Shown: positions 1 through 6,134 of the stretch, one piece after another
Numbering within the stretch: the stretch's first letter is position 1
Layout of the letters: every line of letters starts with the position of its first letter
Assembly (NCBI GenBank): GCA_910587495.1
Contig: CAJUMT010000035.1
Location: 14,888-21,021 of the forward strand
Length of the DNA: 6,134 bases
Reading direction: 5' to 3'
Source of the DNA: an uncultured Lachnospiraceae bacterium
Lineage (GTDB): Bacteria; Bacillota_A; Clostridia; Lachnospirales; Lachnospiraceae
Program-made: the position numbers and the translations under genes
Notes under the pieces: model-generated
Database searches by the model: none
What the model was told of the DNA's origin: nothing
The model's input: the letters and a program-made list of their open reading frames with translations, nothing else

Positions 1-660
1 ACACTTTGGAAATGCATATTTAATGCAGATTTTATCAGAAAGCATCAGATTCGTTTCCTGAGTTTTGTGGCTTATGAAGATGATTGGCTGTTTGTTACAG
101 AAGCGCTTTGTCATGCACAGACAGTTGTGACAAGTAGTGAGATTGGATATTATTGGAGGGTGAATACGGAGTCCAGATCCCATCGGAAGCGTTTTGTTCC
201 GGGGATTGGTAATAGATTTGAACAGATGGACGCTTATGTGGTTTCATATCTGGAAGACCGTATTGCAAACAAAGAGATTTTTGATAGTTATCGCAAGGTT
301 TTGATGTGTGAACATTATGTAGATTTGTTTAAAAATGAACCAGATGACAGACGGGATCGAAAAGCTTATTACATAGAGGTTAGGGATTATCTGAAAAAAA
401 GTGATTATAAAAAACAATTATCCTGTCTGGCATATTTGCAGTCTAACGCATATCGCAGGCGATGGATTGGAATTTCTTTGCTAAATATCGGAATCAAAGG
501 AACTTTTATAACGAATAGATGTTTGTCTTCTGTTGAAAAAGCGGTAGAACGGATTCAGTGGTTGGCGCGTTTGGAGAGAAGCGGAAAGATAAGAGAAGAT
601 AAAGGAAAAGATACCAGGAGGATACGGCATGAAGCTGATTATTCAGATTCCATGTTATAA
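1..660 (+). CDS. Family 2 glycosyltransferase, C-terminal part (5' end cut by the window)
   Basis: The reading frame is open from the first base, so the 219 visible residues are the C-terminal part of a longer protein; the GTG at 67 is an internal valine codon, not a start. The visible start (TLWKCIFNADFIRKHQIRF, then YEDDW with E26-D27-D28) fits the second half of a GT-A fold family 2 transferase. There a W-N-K-L/I-F/Y-like stretch and a 'higher F' segment precede an E-D-D/E motif holding the likely catalytic acid. A Y-Y-W-R segment (residues 50-53) followed by S and R residues matches the usual 'Y-x-Y-R...S' that follows. The last ~140 residues are basic and helical-looking, with no clear membrane span. 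The nucleotide-sugar binding half, with the DxD motif, lies outside the window. Such enzymes usually add a sugar to a capsule, exopolysaccharide or teichoic-type polymer at the inner membrane face; the donor and acceptor cannot be told. The 3' end overlaps the next gene by 32 nt, which supports co-transcription. Confidence 0.85.
   Translation, partial: TLWKCIFNADFIRKHQIRFLSFVAYEDDWLFVTEALCHAQTVVTSSEIGYYWRVNTESRSHRKRFVPGIGNRFEQMDAYVVSYLEDRIANKEIFDSYRKVLMCEHYVDLFKNEPDDRRDRKAYYIEVRDYLKKSDYKKQLSCLAYLQSNAYRRRWIGISLLNIGIKGTFITNRCLSSVEKAVERIQWLARLERSGKIREDKGKDTRRIRHEADYSDSML
616..621 (+). promoter_or_regulatory. Ribosome binding site of the GtrB/DPM-like gene
   Basis: A perfect AGGAGG lies 7 nt before the ATG at 629, inside the coding region of the upstream transferase. 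It fixes the start of the downstream gene and shows that the 32-nt overlap is real rather than an overcalled start. It also allows independent initiation within a shared mRNA. Confidence 0.85.
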
Positions 661-1639
661 TGAAGCGGATACATTGGAAGTTGCGCTTAACGATTTGCCA
701 AAACACATTGATGGGATAGACGAGATTGAATATTTGATTATCAATGATGGGAGCAGTGACGATACGGAACGGATTGCCTTGGAATGGGGGGTGGACTATG
801 TGGTTCACTTTAAGCGTAATCTGGGGCTGGCAAAGGGCTTTCTGGCAGGGCTTGACTTGGCGCTTCGTAATGGTGCGGATATCATTGTGAATACGGATGC
901 GGATAATCAGTATTGTGGTGCAGATATCGAGAAGCTGGTGCGTCCGATCCTGGAGAAAAAAGCTGATATTGTGATAGGAGAGCGCCCAATCGATGAGATT
1001 GAGCATTTTTCTTTTCTGAAAAAAAAGCTCCAACATTTTGGAAGTATGGTCGTACGGCTTGCCTCCAGGACAGACATTCCGGATGCGCCCAGCGGATTTC
1101 GGGCGTACAGCCGCAAGGCCGCCATGCGGGTGAATGTACATAATGAGTATACTTACACACTGGAAACAATCGTGCAGGCTGGCCGGAATAAAATGGCGAT
1201 TACATCAATCCCCATTCATACGAATCCGGAGCTTCGCAAGTCCAGGCTCATGAACAGTATCTACGGATATATCAAAAAGTCTATGTTGACGATTTTGCGT
1301 GCGGTTCTTATGTATAAACCTATGCAGTTTTTTACACTGCTGGGGATGGCGGCCCTGGCTGTTGGCGGCGTGATCAGTGTCCGCTTTGTGTACTATTATA
1401 TGCATGGCGCCGGAGGGGGACATGTACAGTCCTTGATTCTGGCGTCTATGATGATTATTATCGGTGTCCAGACTCTTGTGATGGGACTGCAGGCTGATAT
1501 TATATCGGCCAACAGGAAAATACTGGAAGACATTCAGTACAGAGTGAAGAAGCTGGAATTCGGACTTCTTGATCCGGAAGGGGATGCAGTAGTCAGTAAG
1601 AGCAAAGAGGAAAAGGAAAGAAAGGATATGAAAGCATAG
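629..1639 (+). CDS. Membrane-anchored GT2 of the dolichol-phosphate-mannose synthase / GtrB-like type (polyprenyl-phosphate sugar synthase)
   Basis: The 336-residue protein starts with a strand and 'PCYNEADTL' (residues 8-16), the nucleotide-binding opening of DPM/DPG-type GT2 enzymes. NDGSSDDT follows at 39-46, a DxD-like metal/nucleotide site DADNQY at 90-95, and PSGFRAYSR at 154-162, all hallmarks of this subfamily. Two hydrophobic helices follow (about 233-255 and 267-288) with a Gly-rich loop between them, then a charged, coiled-coil-prone cytoplasmic tail (about 291-336). The GT domain plus two C-terminal helices matches the layout and length of GtrB-like bactoprenol glycosyltransferases. 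By family knowledge it would transfer a sugar from a nucleotide donor to undecaprenyl phosphate on the inner membrane face; whether glucose, mannose or another sugar is not readable. No GtrA-type flippase gene is seen in the window. The start is set by the AGGAGG at 616. The stop is one base before the GT-C gene, so the two are almost certainly translated from one mRNA and act in sequence. Confidence 0.9.
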   Translation: MKLIIQIPCYNEADTLEVALNDLPKHIDGIDEIEYLIINDGSSDDTERIALEWGVDYVVHFKRNLGLAKGFLAGLDLALRNGADIIVNTDADNQYCGADIEKLVRPILEKKADIVIGERPIDEIEHFSFLKKKLQHFGSMVVRLASRTDIPDAPSGFRAYSRKAAMRVNVHNEYTYTLETIVQAGRNKMAITSIPIHTNPELRKSRLMNSIYGYIKKSMLTILRAVLMYKPMQFFTLLGMAALAVGGVISVRFVYYYMHGAGGGHVQSLILASMMIIIGVQTLVMGLQADIISANRKILEDIQYRVKKLEFGLLDPEGDAVVSKSKEEKERKDMKA

Positions 1640-1640
1640 G

Positions 1641-3764
1641 ATGAAAATGCAGGAAGAGATAAAGGGGATTGGAAGAAAATGGAATCCGCTTCAGCTGGGC
1701 ATTTTTTTAGTTGAGCATAAAGAATTGCTCCTGCAATGTGTTTTTGCAGCATTTATTTTTACAATTGGTACATATAGAATAAAAGAACTGGGTACTCCGA
1801 TCTTGCATGATGATGAATATGGATATTGGGCAGCCAGTGCATTCTTTCTCGGGCAAGACTGGTCTTCAGTAACGAGTAGAATTGCGTATTATTCATATGG
1901 GTATAGTTTGCTTTTGGTTCCTCTGCGTCTTTTGGGGCGGATATTACAGTGGGGGTATTTGGAACTTTACCAAAATGCGCTTATACTGAATGTTTTTCTG
2001 CTAATCGGGAGTTACTTTATTGCTTGCCGTATATGTAAGCGATATATGCCGCATATGAACTGGATTGTACGAAGCGCAGCGTGCTTTGTAACTGTTATTT
2101 ATTCCAGCAATATCGTATATGCACATATTACATGGACAGAGAATTCGTTGTACTTTTTTTTCTGGCTTTTTATCTATACGTTGATGCGGTGTACGGATAA
2201 GCCCAGTATGAAAAATCATGCCTGTCTGGCAGTGTCGGCTTTCTATCTTTATACAATACACCAAAGAGCGGTGGCAGAGCTGATCGCCGCAGTCATGATT
2301 ATTTTGTATATGAGGCTTATCAAAGCCAATACATTTCGTCAAACAGCTGCATTTTGGGGGAGTTTTTATTTGTGCAGTCTGGTACATACAATGATAAAGA
2401 GTAAATTGCAAAATGATTTTTATCTAGCGAAGCCTCCGGCAGGTATAAAAGAAACGCTTATGTATGCGTTTTCGCTTAAATCACTTGTGATTCTTTTGAT
2501 TAGTATTGTTATATTTTTTCTGTTATATCTCCAGGAAAAAGGAAAACGTAAGCTTTTGTGTGTGACGATTGGGCTGGGGCTGGCTGCGGTGATTGGATTC
2601 TTGATATATGGAGGTGGCATATTTGCGCCGCAGACAACTGTGAGTAAGATTGCGATCAATGATTTTGCCGGACAATGGGGAAAGATCCGGAGGATTTTTT
2701 CTCTTGCAGGAGTTGTAAGGCTGTCGGTCAGTATTACAGGGAAATGGTTTTATCTGATGGCGGCTACAGGACTGGTGGCCTGCTGGGGCATGAAGGAATT
2801 CATCAAGCATGTATTTTGGATGGCGGTGGATGGAGTACGGCGTTCTGTGGCATGGTTCAGGCAAAAGGATTACGTTAGGAAAGAGATACTGTTAAAATGC
2901 CCTGAAGAAAATATTTGGAAGCTGGGAGTGATCCTGGCTTGGATGGGTTCTTTTATGGTTTGTGCCATTTATAAGGAGGGTTTTTATAAAGTTGACGATC
3001 TGGTGAATGGAAGGTATAACGAGTTTGCGGCAGGGATTCTGATTATTTATGGTTTTTACAGTCTTTTGGAAGACCGTCGATGGATTCGTACATTATTGGT
3101 GAGCCTTGTGTTGTTTGTGGCAGCGGGCGCATTGTCCCAGTATGCATTTAATGAACTGCAGAGGACAGAGTTTGAACTGGCGCATGCCGTTATGTTTGGC
3201 AGAGTGTTCTGGAACTGGCAGGTACCGGTGGGAAAGGTTAAGGAGTATGCCTCTTATGTGATTCCTATGGGAGTGGCATTTGTTGTGGTCCTTAAGCTGT
3301 TTACGAGCCGTATTCAGAATGTGAAAATCGTTACATTAAGATGTATTTTGGGGCTTATGATCCCGGCATTGGCATGGACTTATCTGTCCAGATCCATCAC
3401 GGACCATTATACGGTTGTGATCGCTTCTAGGACAATACAAAGCATATCGCCTCTTGCAGACTGGATTGATTATTTGGATAGGGAAAAAGACAAAACCATT
3501 TATTATATGGACGATCAGGAGGCACATTTTTGGGCCGGCCAGTTGCAGTTGATGCTGCCTGAACATAAGTTTATATTGATGTCTTCAGAGGAAGCTCCTT
3601 ATGGGGAAGAGGCCTTTTTCCTGACGGACAGAGCTTATGGGAAAGGTGAAGATATTCAGGAAAAATGTGCGACGGTGACAGAAACCCATCGATTTTCATT
3701 GCTGGTCAGTCGGGAAAATGAGCTGATGCGCCGGATGGAGGCCTATAAGAAAACGGTAAATTAA
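1641..3764 (+). CDS. GT-C type integral membrane glycosyltransferase (PMT/ArnT/RgtA-D-like), lipid-phosphate sugar dependent
   Basis: The 707-residue protein has a short basic N-terminus, a first hydrophobic helix (about 29-47), then an outer loop with H-D-D-E-Y-G-Y-W at 56-63. An acidic D/E pair just after the first helix is the catalytic/metal signature of GT-C enzymes. The following Y-Y-S-Y-G-Y-S-L-L-L-V-P-L (83-95) resembles the second conserved block of PMT_2-type proteins. I count roughly a dozen further hydrophobic segments (for example near 113-130, 144-161, 168-183, 209-225, 237-252, 280-298, 305-325, 427-444, 464-477, 483-500, 539-555, 566-583). N-G-R-Y at 457-460 resembles a 'GRY' loop motif seen in related proteins. 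Residues ~590-707 form a soluble, probably extracellular, C-terminal domain. The family takes sugar from polyprenyl phosphate, which fits the synthase gene one base upstream. The acceptor may be a protein, glycan or lipid. The ATG at 1641 is chosen for its coupling; ATG 1647 (residue 3) is an alternative, and the SD signal is weak for both (AAAGGA at 1621-1626). Confidence 0.82.
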   Translation: MKMQEEIKGIGRKWNPLQLGIFLVEHKELLLQCVFAAFIFTIGTYRIKELGTPILHDDEYGYWAASAFFLGQDWSSVTSRIAYYSYGYSLLLVPLRLLGRILQWGYLELYQNALILNVFLLIGSYFIACRICKRYMPHMNWIVRSAACFVTVIYSSNIVYAHITWTENSLYFFFWLFIYTLMRCTDKPSMKNHACLAVSAFYLYTIHQRAVAELIAAVMIILYMRLIKANTFRQTAAFWGSFYLCSLVHTMIKSKLQNDFYLAKPPAGIKETLMYAFSLKSLVILLISIVIFFLLYLQEKGKRKLLCVTIGLGLAAVIGFLIYGGGIFAPQTTVSKIAINDFAGQWGKIRRIFSLAGVVRLSVSITGKWFYLMAATGLVACWGMKEFIKHVFWMAVDGVRRSVAWFRQKDYVRKEILLKCPEENIWKLGVILAWMGSFMVCAIYKEGFYKVDDLVNGRYNEFAAGILIIYGFYSLLEDRRWIRTLLVSLVLFVAAGALSQYAFNELQRTEFELAHAVMFGRVFWNWQVPVGKVKEYASYVIPMGVAFVVVLKLFTSRIQNVKIVTLRCILGLMIPALAWTYLSRSITDHYTVVIASRTIQSISPLADWIDYLDREKDKTIYYMDDQEAHFWAGQLQLMLPEHKFILMSSEEAPYGEEAFFLTDRAYGKGEDIQEKCATVTETHRFSLLVSRENELMRRMEAYKKTVN

Positions 3765-3793
3765 GGAAGAAGTAAAAATGGTTAAAAAAATTC

Positions 3794-3822
3794 TTGACTT
3801 AATGCCAGCATAGCTTTACAAT
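3794..3822 (+). promoter_or_regulatory. Sigma-A type promoter for the Ig-like protein gene
   Basis: A -35 box TTGACT (3794-3799) and a -10 box TACAAT (3817-3822) each match five of six consensus bases and are separated by the optimal 17 nt. A run of seven A (3784-3790) just upstream could act as an UP-like element. Transcription would start near 3829-3831, giving a 5' leader of about 43 nt. The leader is too short for a riboswitch and shows no strong hairpin. The promoter implies that the secreted protein can be expressed independently of the glycosylation operon. No rho-independent terminator is seen between 3765 and the promoter, so operon read-through may add to expression. Confidence 0.75.
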
Positions 3823-3860
3823 AATAAGGAAAAACGTATGGCCTCAAGTAGGTGAAAAAT

Positions 3861-3867
3861 AAGGAGG
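3861..3867 (+). promoter_or_regulatory. Strong ribosome binding site of the Ig-like protein gene
   Basis: AAGGAGG lies 5 nt before the ATG at 3873. It favours that start over the in-frame ATG at 3885 (residue 5), which would be 17 nt away. A near-perfect Shine-Dalgarno together with a near-consensus promoter suggests a well-expressed gene. Confidence 0.85.
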
Positions 3868-3872
3868 ATGTT

Positions 3873-3953
3873 ATGAGGTATTCAATGAAACGGGCGATAG
3901 CCTTTGCGTTATCGCTGACAATGGCATTGGCTTCGCCAATGAGTGTTTCGGCA
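3873..3953 (+). other. Sec signal peptide of the Ig-like protein
   Basis: Residues 1-27 show a basic start (R2, K6, R7), a hydrophobic core AIAFALSLTMALA (8-20) and a polar end with V-S-A (25-27) before S28, a standard signal peptidase I site. There is no lipobox cysteine, so a lipoprotein is excluded. The protein is therefore exported and reaches the side of the membrane where a GT-C enzyme would act. Confidence 0.9.
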
Positions 3954-6107
3954 AGTGGCCTCGCCGGCTTCTACAATAATGGTGAAGCTGGCAAAACAGG
4001 TACAGGTACTAAAACAGGCACCAAAACAGGTACTAAGACGGACACCAATACGAACACGGACACAAACACAAACACGAACACAAGACCACCTGTAGATCCG
4101 ACAGGACCGGATGATCCTTGGGATGATAACAAATCAGAGGATCAGGTTAAGTTTGAACTCTTAGGACTTCAGCTTGATAAGAGTAGCGTGGAAGTAGAAT
4201 TCGATTCCAAGGATGGGGAGACTTTGAGCGCCACAGTGATCTATCAGGATCAGGAGTCTGCAGCTACATATGTAGACAGGATATCTAAAGTAGTTAATTG
4301 GGGATTCCTGGATAAAAAAGGTAACTTCTCCGCGGAATCCGAGATTGCAGAAGTCGCATCCACAACAGCAGGAAACGGCGTATCATCTGCTGAACTGATC
4401 GGTACAAAGCCGGGGCAGACAAAAGTGATCGCTTATGTTGACTGGAACAAAAATGGCGTATGGGATAAGGCTGAAGAAGAGTATTACGGCGTGGCGGACG
4501 TAAATGTTACGGCTTATGCAAAAGTAATTGAGTCCATGGTTGATGCGGGTCAGTTCTATACCAAACAGAAGATAAATCTGAACCAGTGCGTACAGGTGTG
4601 GGCAGACGAAGCAAAGACTGTAGCATCTAATGAGCAGATCTTTTGGAGTGTTAAAGAATCAGACAAGAAGCTGGCTTCTGTAGATGCCAAAGGTGTTGTT
4701 TCATTAAAGAAACCTGGAACTGTAACTCTTTACGGAAAAGGTGAAAGAGCCATGGGAACCGTAGTGATGAATGTGAAGGATGCCAAAGAAGGCGTTCCTG
4801 TAAAATCACTTGCGCATGGCACCGCAATAAATAAAGAAACTGTTTTCCTGGATTATAATACTAAAATAAATACTACCTATAAGAATCAGGAAGATGGAAC
4901 TCCTTATGCTGAGATCCAGTTGATCCCGACCAATAAGGATGGAGGAAATGTTTCTACAGATTATGTCTCATGGACTGTTAAGAGTGATAAGATTGCAGAA
5001 GTAACAAATGTAAAAGCAATTGATGAAAACGGTACAGAAGCTTTCCCGGGTGGAAAATATAAAGAGTATGACGCTACGATTACCGGTCTTGGCATTGGTA
5101 AGACCACGGTGACGGCAACTGCTTCTTCCGGAAAGAAATTTACATTTACTGTAAATGTGCAGGCTACCTTGGACAGCATTGAGATCCTTTATGACGGAGC
5201 TTCCAGTGCTGAAGCATATTGGGGACAGTCCCTTGCGCTGGACGTTAAGAGAGTTCCGGAGCAGAATACAGATAAGCTGACATGGAAAGTCCTTACAAAA
5301 TCCAGTAAAGTTAAAGTCAGCAAGACAGGTGTTGCTACGGTGTCCGCAAAAGCTAAACCTTCTGTTGACATTCAGGTAACGGCAAAAGGAAAGAGCAACG
5401 GTAAATCATTCGCCAAAGCAAGTAATGCTTTCAAAGTGACGGTTAAGGAATATTCCCTGAAAGATGCGCCGAAGCTGTTGGATAAAGCCGGTCTGTCCAG
5501 GAAATCATGGTACATAACACAGACCAATGCTTATAAAGCAACTGCTGAACCGGATGATGCAACTAAATATCCAGAGACTTTGCCTACAATCGTGTCCTGG
5601 ACTTCCAGCAAAGATACCATAGCAACTGTTGGTTTTGGCGGAAATGCTGAGACAGCAGGCCAGGTAGTAGGAAATGCTAAAGGTACAGGTGCCGGTAAAG
5701 CGACGATTAAAGTCGGCGGCGTTGTGAAGGGAAAGAATAAGTCCGACTCTGTGAAGATGACAATCAAACAGCAGGTAACAACCCTTCAGATGGCAAAAAC
5801 AACTGTAAACGTGGCTGCTGGTAAGAAGGCTACATTGCAGGTTAAGAAACAGCTTCCGAAGAAATGTACTGCTGAGATCATAAGCTGGAGCCTGCTTAAT
5901 AGTAAAGATGAAGCGACAGCAGCTTCCTGGGCAAGACTTCTTCCGGCTCGTGCAACAAAAGCAAACAAATCTACAAAGGTAACGCTGAACCTTAAGAATG
6001 CTTCTGACATTAAAGCAGGCGATTGGGCAGTATTCCAGGCTAAGGCACAGAACGGCGCAACTTCAACGGTAATGGTAATCGTAAGTAACAAGACTACAAA
6101 AGTTGCA
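3873..6107 (+). CDS. Secreted tandem Ig-like (BIG2-type) domain protein, 3' end cut
   Basis: The frame is open from ATG 3873 to the end of the window with no stop; 745 genomic codons are visible and the 3' end is missing. In order the protein has a Sec signal peptide (1-27), a short linker, a strictly alternating Thr-X tract (41-70), a Pro/Asp-rich hinge (71-88, RPPVDPTGPDDPWDD), then six Ig-like repeats from about residue 95. Each repeat has one core Trp in a 'V/I/L-x-W-S/T/K' strand (W143, W258, W367, W471, W576, W672), and most also show 'A-x-V' and 'G-x-x-x-V/I-x-A' strands typical of bacterial Ig-like group 2 domains. The first repeat holds an EF-hand-like loop. The mature protein is rich in Lys, Thr, Ala and Val and has only two Cys (239, 665). 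BIG2 proteins are usually surface proteins for adhesion, spacing or carbohydrate contact; no catalytic domain is visible. Any sorting signal, cell-wall binding module or effector domain would lie beyond the window, so the specific role is unknown. It sits 108 nt after the GT-C gene with its own promoter. Confidence 0.88.
3993..4082 (+). repeat. Thr-X dipeptide repeat tract (15 Thr in 30 residues)
   Basis: Codons 41-70 read as strict X-Thr pairs, where X is Lys or Gly in the first half and Asn or Asp in the second (TKTGTKTG, then TNTDTNTNT). The DNA is an imperfect 6-nt repeat (unit approximately AAN ACN), so replication slippage would change length in whole dipeptides without breaking the frame. 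The tract lies just after the signal peptide and before the folded Ig region, so it is likely an extended surface linker. Thr density of this kind is typical of O-glycosylated linkers, but glycosylation here is inferred. Confidence 0.9.
4155..6107 (+). repeat. Six tandem Ig-like repeats
   Basis: Core Trp residues at 143, 258, 367, 471, 576 and 672 are spaced 115, 109, 104, 105 and 96 residues apart, which gives the repeat period. Approximate domain limits are 95-215, 216-304, 305-430, 431-527, 528-635 and 636-745. The repeats are strongly diverged from each other at the sequence level, so this is an old array rather than a recent duplication. The last repeat reaches nearly to the adapter junction, and its final strand (TSTVMVIVSN, residues 730-739) looks complete. 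Confidence 0.75.
4440..4475 (+). other. EF-hand-like calcium-binding loop in the first Ig-like domain
   Basis: Residues 190-201 read D-W-N-K-N-G-V-W-D-K-A-E. This places acidic or amide oxygen ligands at loop positions 1, 3, 5, 9 and 12 with Gly at position 6, the canonical EF-hand/dockerin-type pattern. Similar 'D-x-N-x-(N/D)-G...E' loops occur within bacterial surface Ig-like and GEVED-type domains. Calcium binding is inferred from the ligand pattern alone. Confidence 0.65.
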
Positions 6108-6134
6108 AGATCGGAAGAGCGTCGTGTAGGGAAA
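6108..6134. other. Illumina TruSeq adapter remnant (assembly artefact)
   Basis: The last 27 bases begin AGATCGGAAGAGC and continue with GTCGTGTAGGGAAA, which is the known TruSeq universal adapter read-through sequence without mismatch. In the frame of the Ig-like gene it encodes RSEERRVGK, a familiar false C-terminal tail in database proteins. Genomic sequence ends at or just before base 6107; the first few adapter bases could match the genome by chance. Confidence 0.97.

Noticed and set aside
1..15. Possible adapter at the left end, since the first bases (ACACTTTGG) resemble the forward Illumina adapter start ACACTCTTTCC.
   Set aside because: The match breaks after five bases, and the frame from base 1 already reads as good GT2 sequence (TLWKCIF), so these bases are genomic.
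67..69. GTG at 67 as the start of the first gene.
   Set aside because: The frame is open upstream to base 1 and encodes family-typical GT2 sequence; there is no suitable RBS and the GT-A fold would be cut in two.
506..1141. A 211-residue minus-strand open frame opposite the GtrB-like gene.
   Set aside because: It lies almost entirely opposite well-supported GT2 coding sequence, has no recognisable domain, and its composition (His/Ile/Pro/Gln-rich) looks like an antisense shadow.
3765..3793. A rho-independent terminator after the GT-C gene.
   Set aside because: There is an A-rich run but no GC-rich hairpin followed by a T tract on the + strand.
3823..3872. A riboswitch or leader attenuator in the 5' leader of the Ig-like gene, including the five-codon ATG frame at 3838 (MASSR).
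   Set aside because: The leader is only about 43 nt with no stable hairpin; only a 4-bp CCTC/GAGG pairing with the RBS is possible. The tiny frame has no SD.
4961..6091. Several minus-strand open frames opposite the Ig-like gene, some hydrophobic and membrane-like.
   Set aside because: They come from the Lys/Thr/Ala/Val-rich codons of the + strand gene read in reverse; none has a convincing RBS or family motif.
1..6134. CRISPR array, tRNA/rRNA genes, insertion sequence ends or phage genes.
   Set aside because: No spaced direct repeats, RNA gene folds, transposase motifs or terminal inverted repeats were seen; the window is nearly all coding for the four genes described.

Overview
The window looks like a contig fragment from a low-to-moderate-GC Gram-positive bacterium, most likely a gut Clostridia of the Lachnospiraceae type. 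This is inferred from strong AGGAGG-type ribosome binding sites, a sigma-A type promoter, AT-leaning codon use, and a polyprenyl-sugar glycosylation gene set next to a secreted multi-domain Ig-like (BIG2-type) protein. No marker gene fixes the taxonomy. All genes lie on the + strand. Both ends are cut: the first gene lacks its 5' part and the last lacks its 3' part.

Left part (1-3764): a tight operon of three glycosylation genes. The first is the C-terminal part of a family 2 glycosyltransferase (1-660). It overlaps by 32 nt a complete GT2 enzyme of the dolichol-phosphate-mannose/GtrB-like type with two C-terminal membrane helices (629-1639). One base later begins a 707-residue multi-spanning membrane protein with a DDE motif in its first outer loop, typical of GT-C glycosyltransferases that use a lipid-phosphate sugar (1641-3764). 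The simplest reading is that the second gene makes an undecaprenyl-phosphate sugar and the third transfers that sugar to an acceptor outside the membrane.

Middle (3765-3872): a 108-nt gap with a convincing sigma-A promoter (TTGACT, 17 nt, TACAAT) and a strong ribosome binding site. No terminator is visible, so read-through from the glycosylation operon remains possible.

Right part (3873-6107): a secreted protein with a signal peptide, a 30-residue tract in which every second residue is threonine, and six tandem Ig-like repeats, the first carrying an EF-hand-like calcium loop. The gene is open to the end of the window, so how it is anchored is unknown.

The last 27 bases (6108-6134) are not genomic. 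They match the Illumina TruSeq adapter and add a false tail, RSEERRVGK, to the last protein.

The most interesting biological idea is that the lipid-sugar synthase and GT-C pair glycosylates the Thr-rich linker of the neighbouring secreted protein. This is a hypothesis from gene order and composition; decoration of a surface polysaccharide is an equally reasonable role for the pair.
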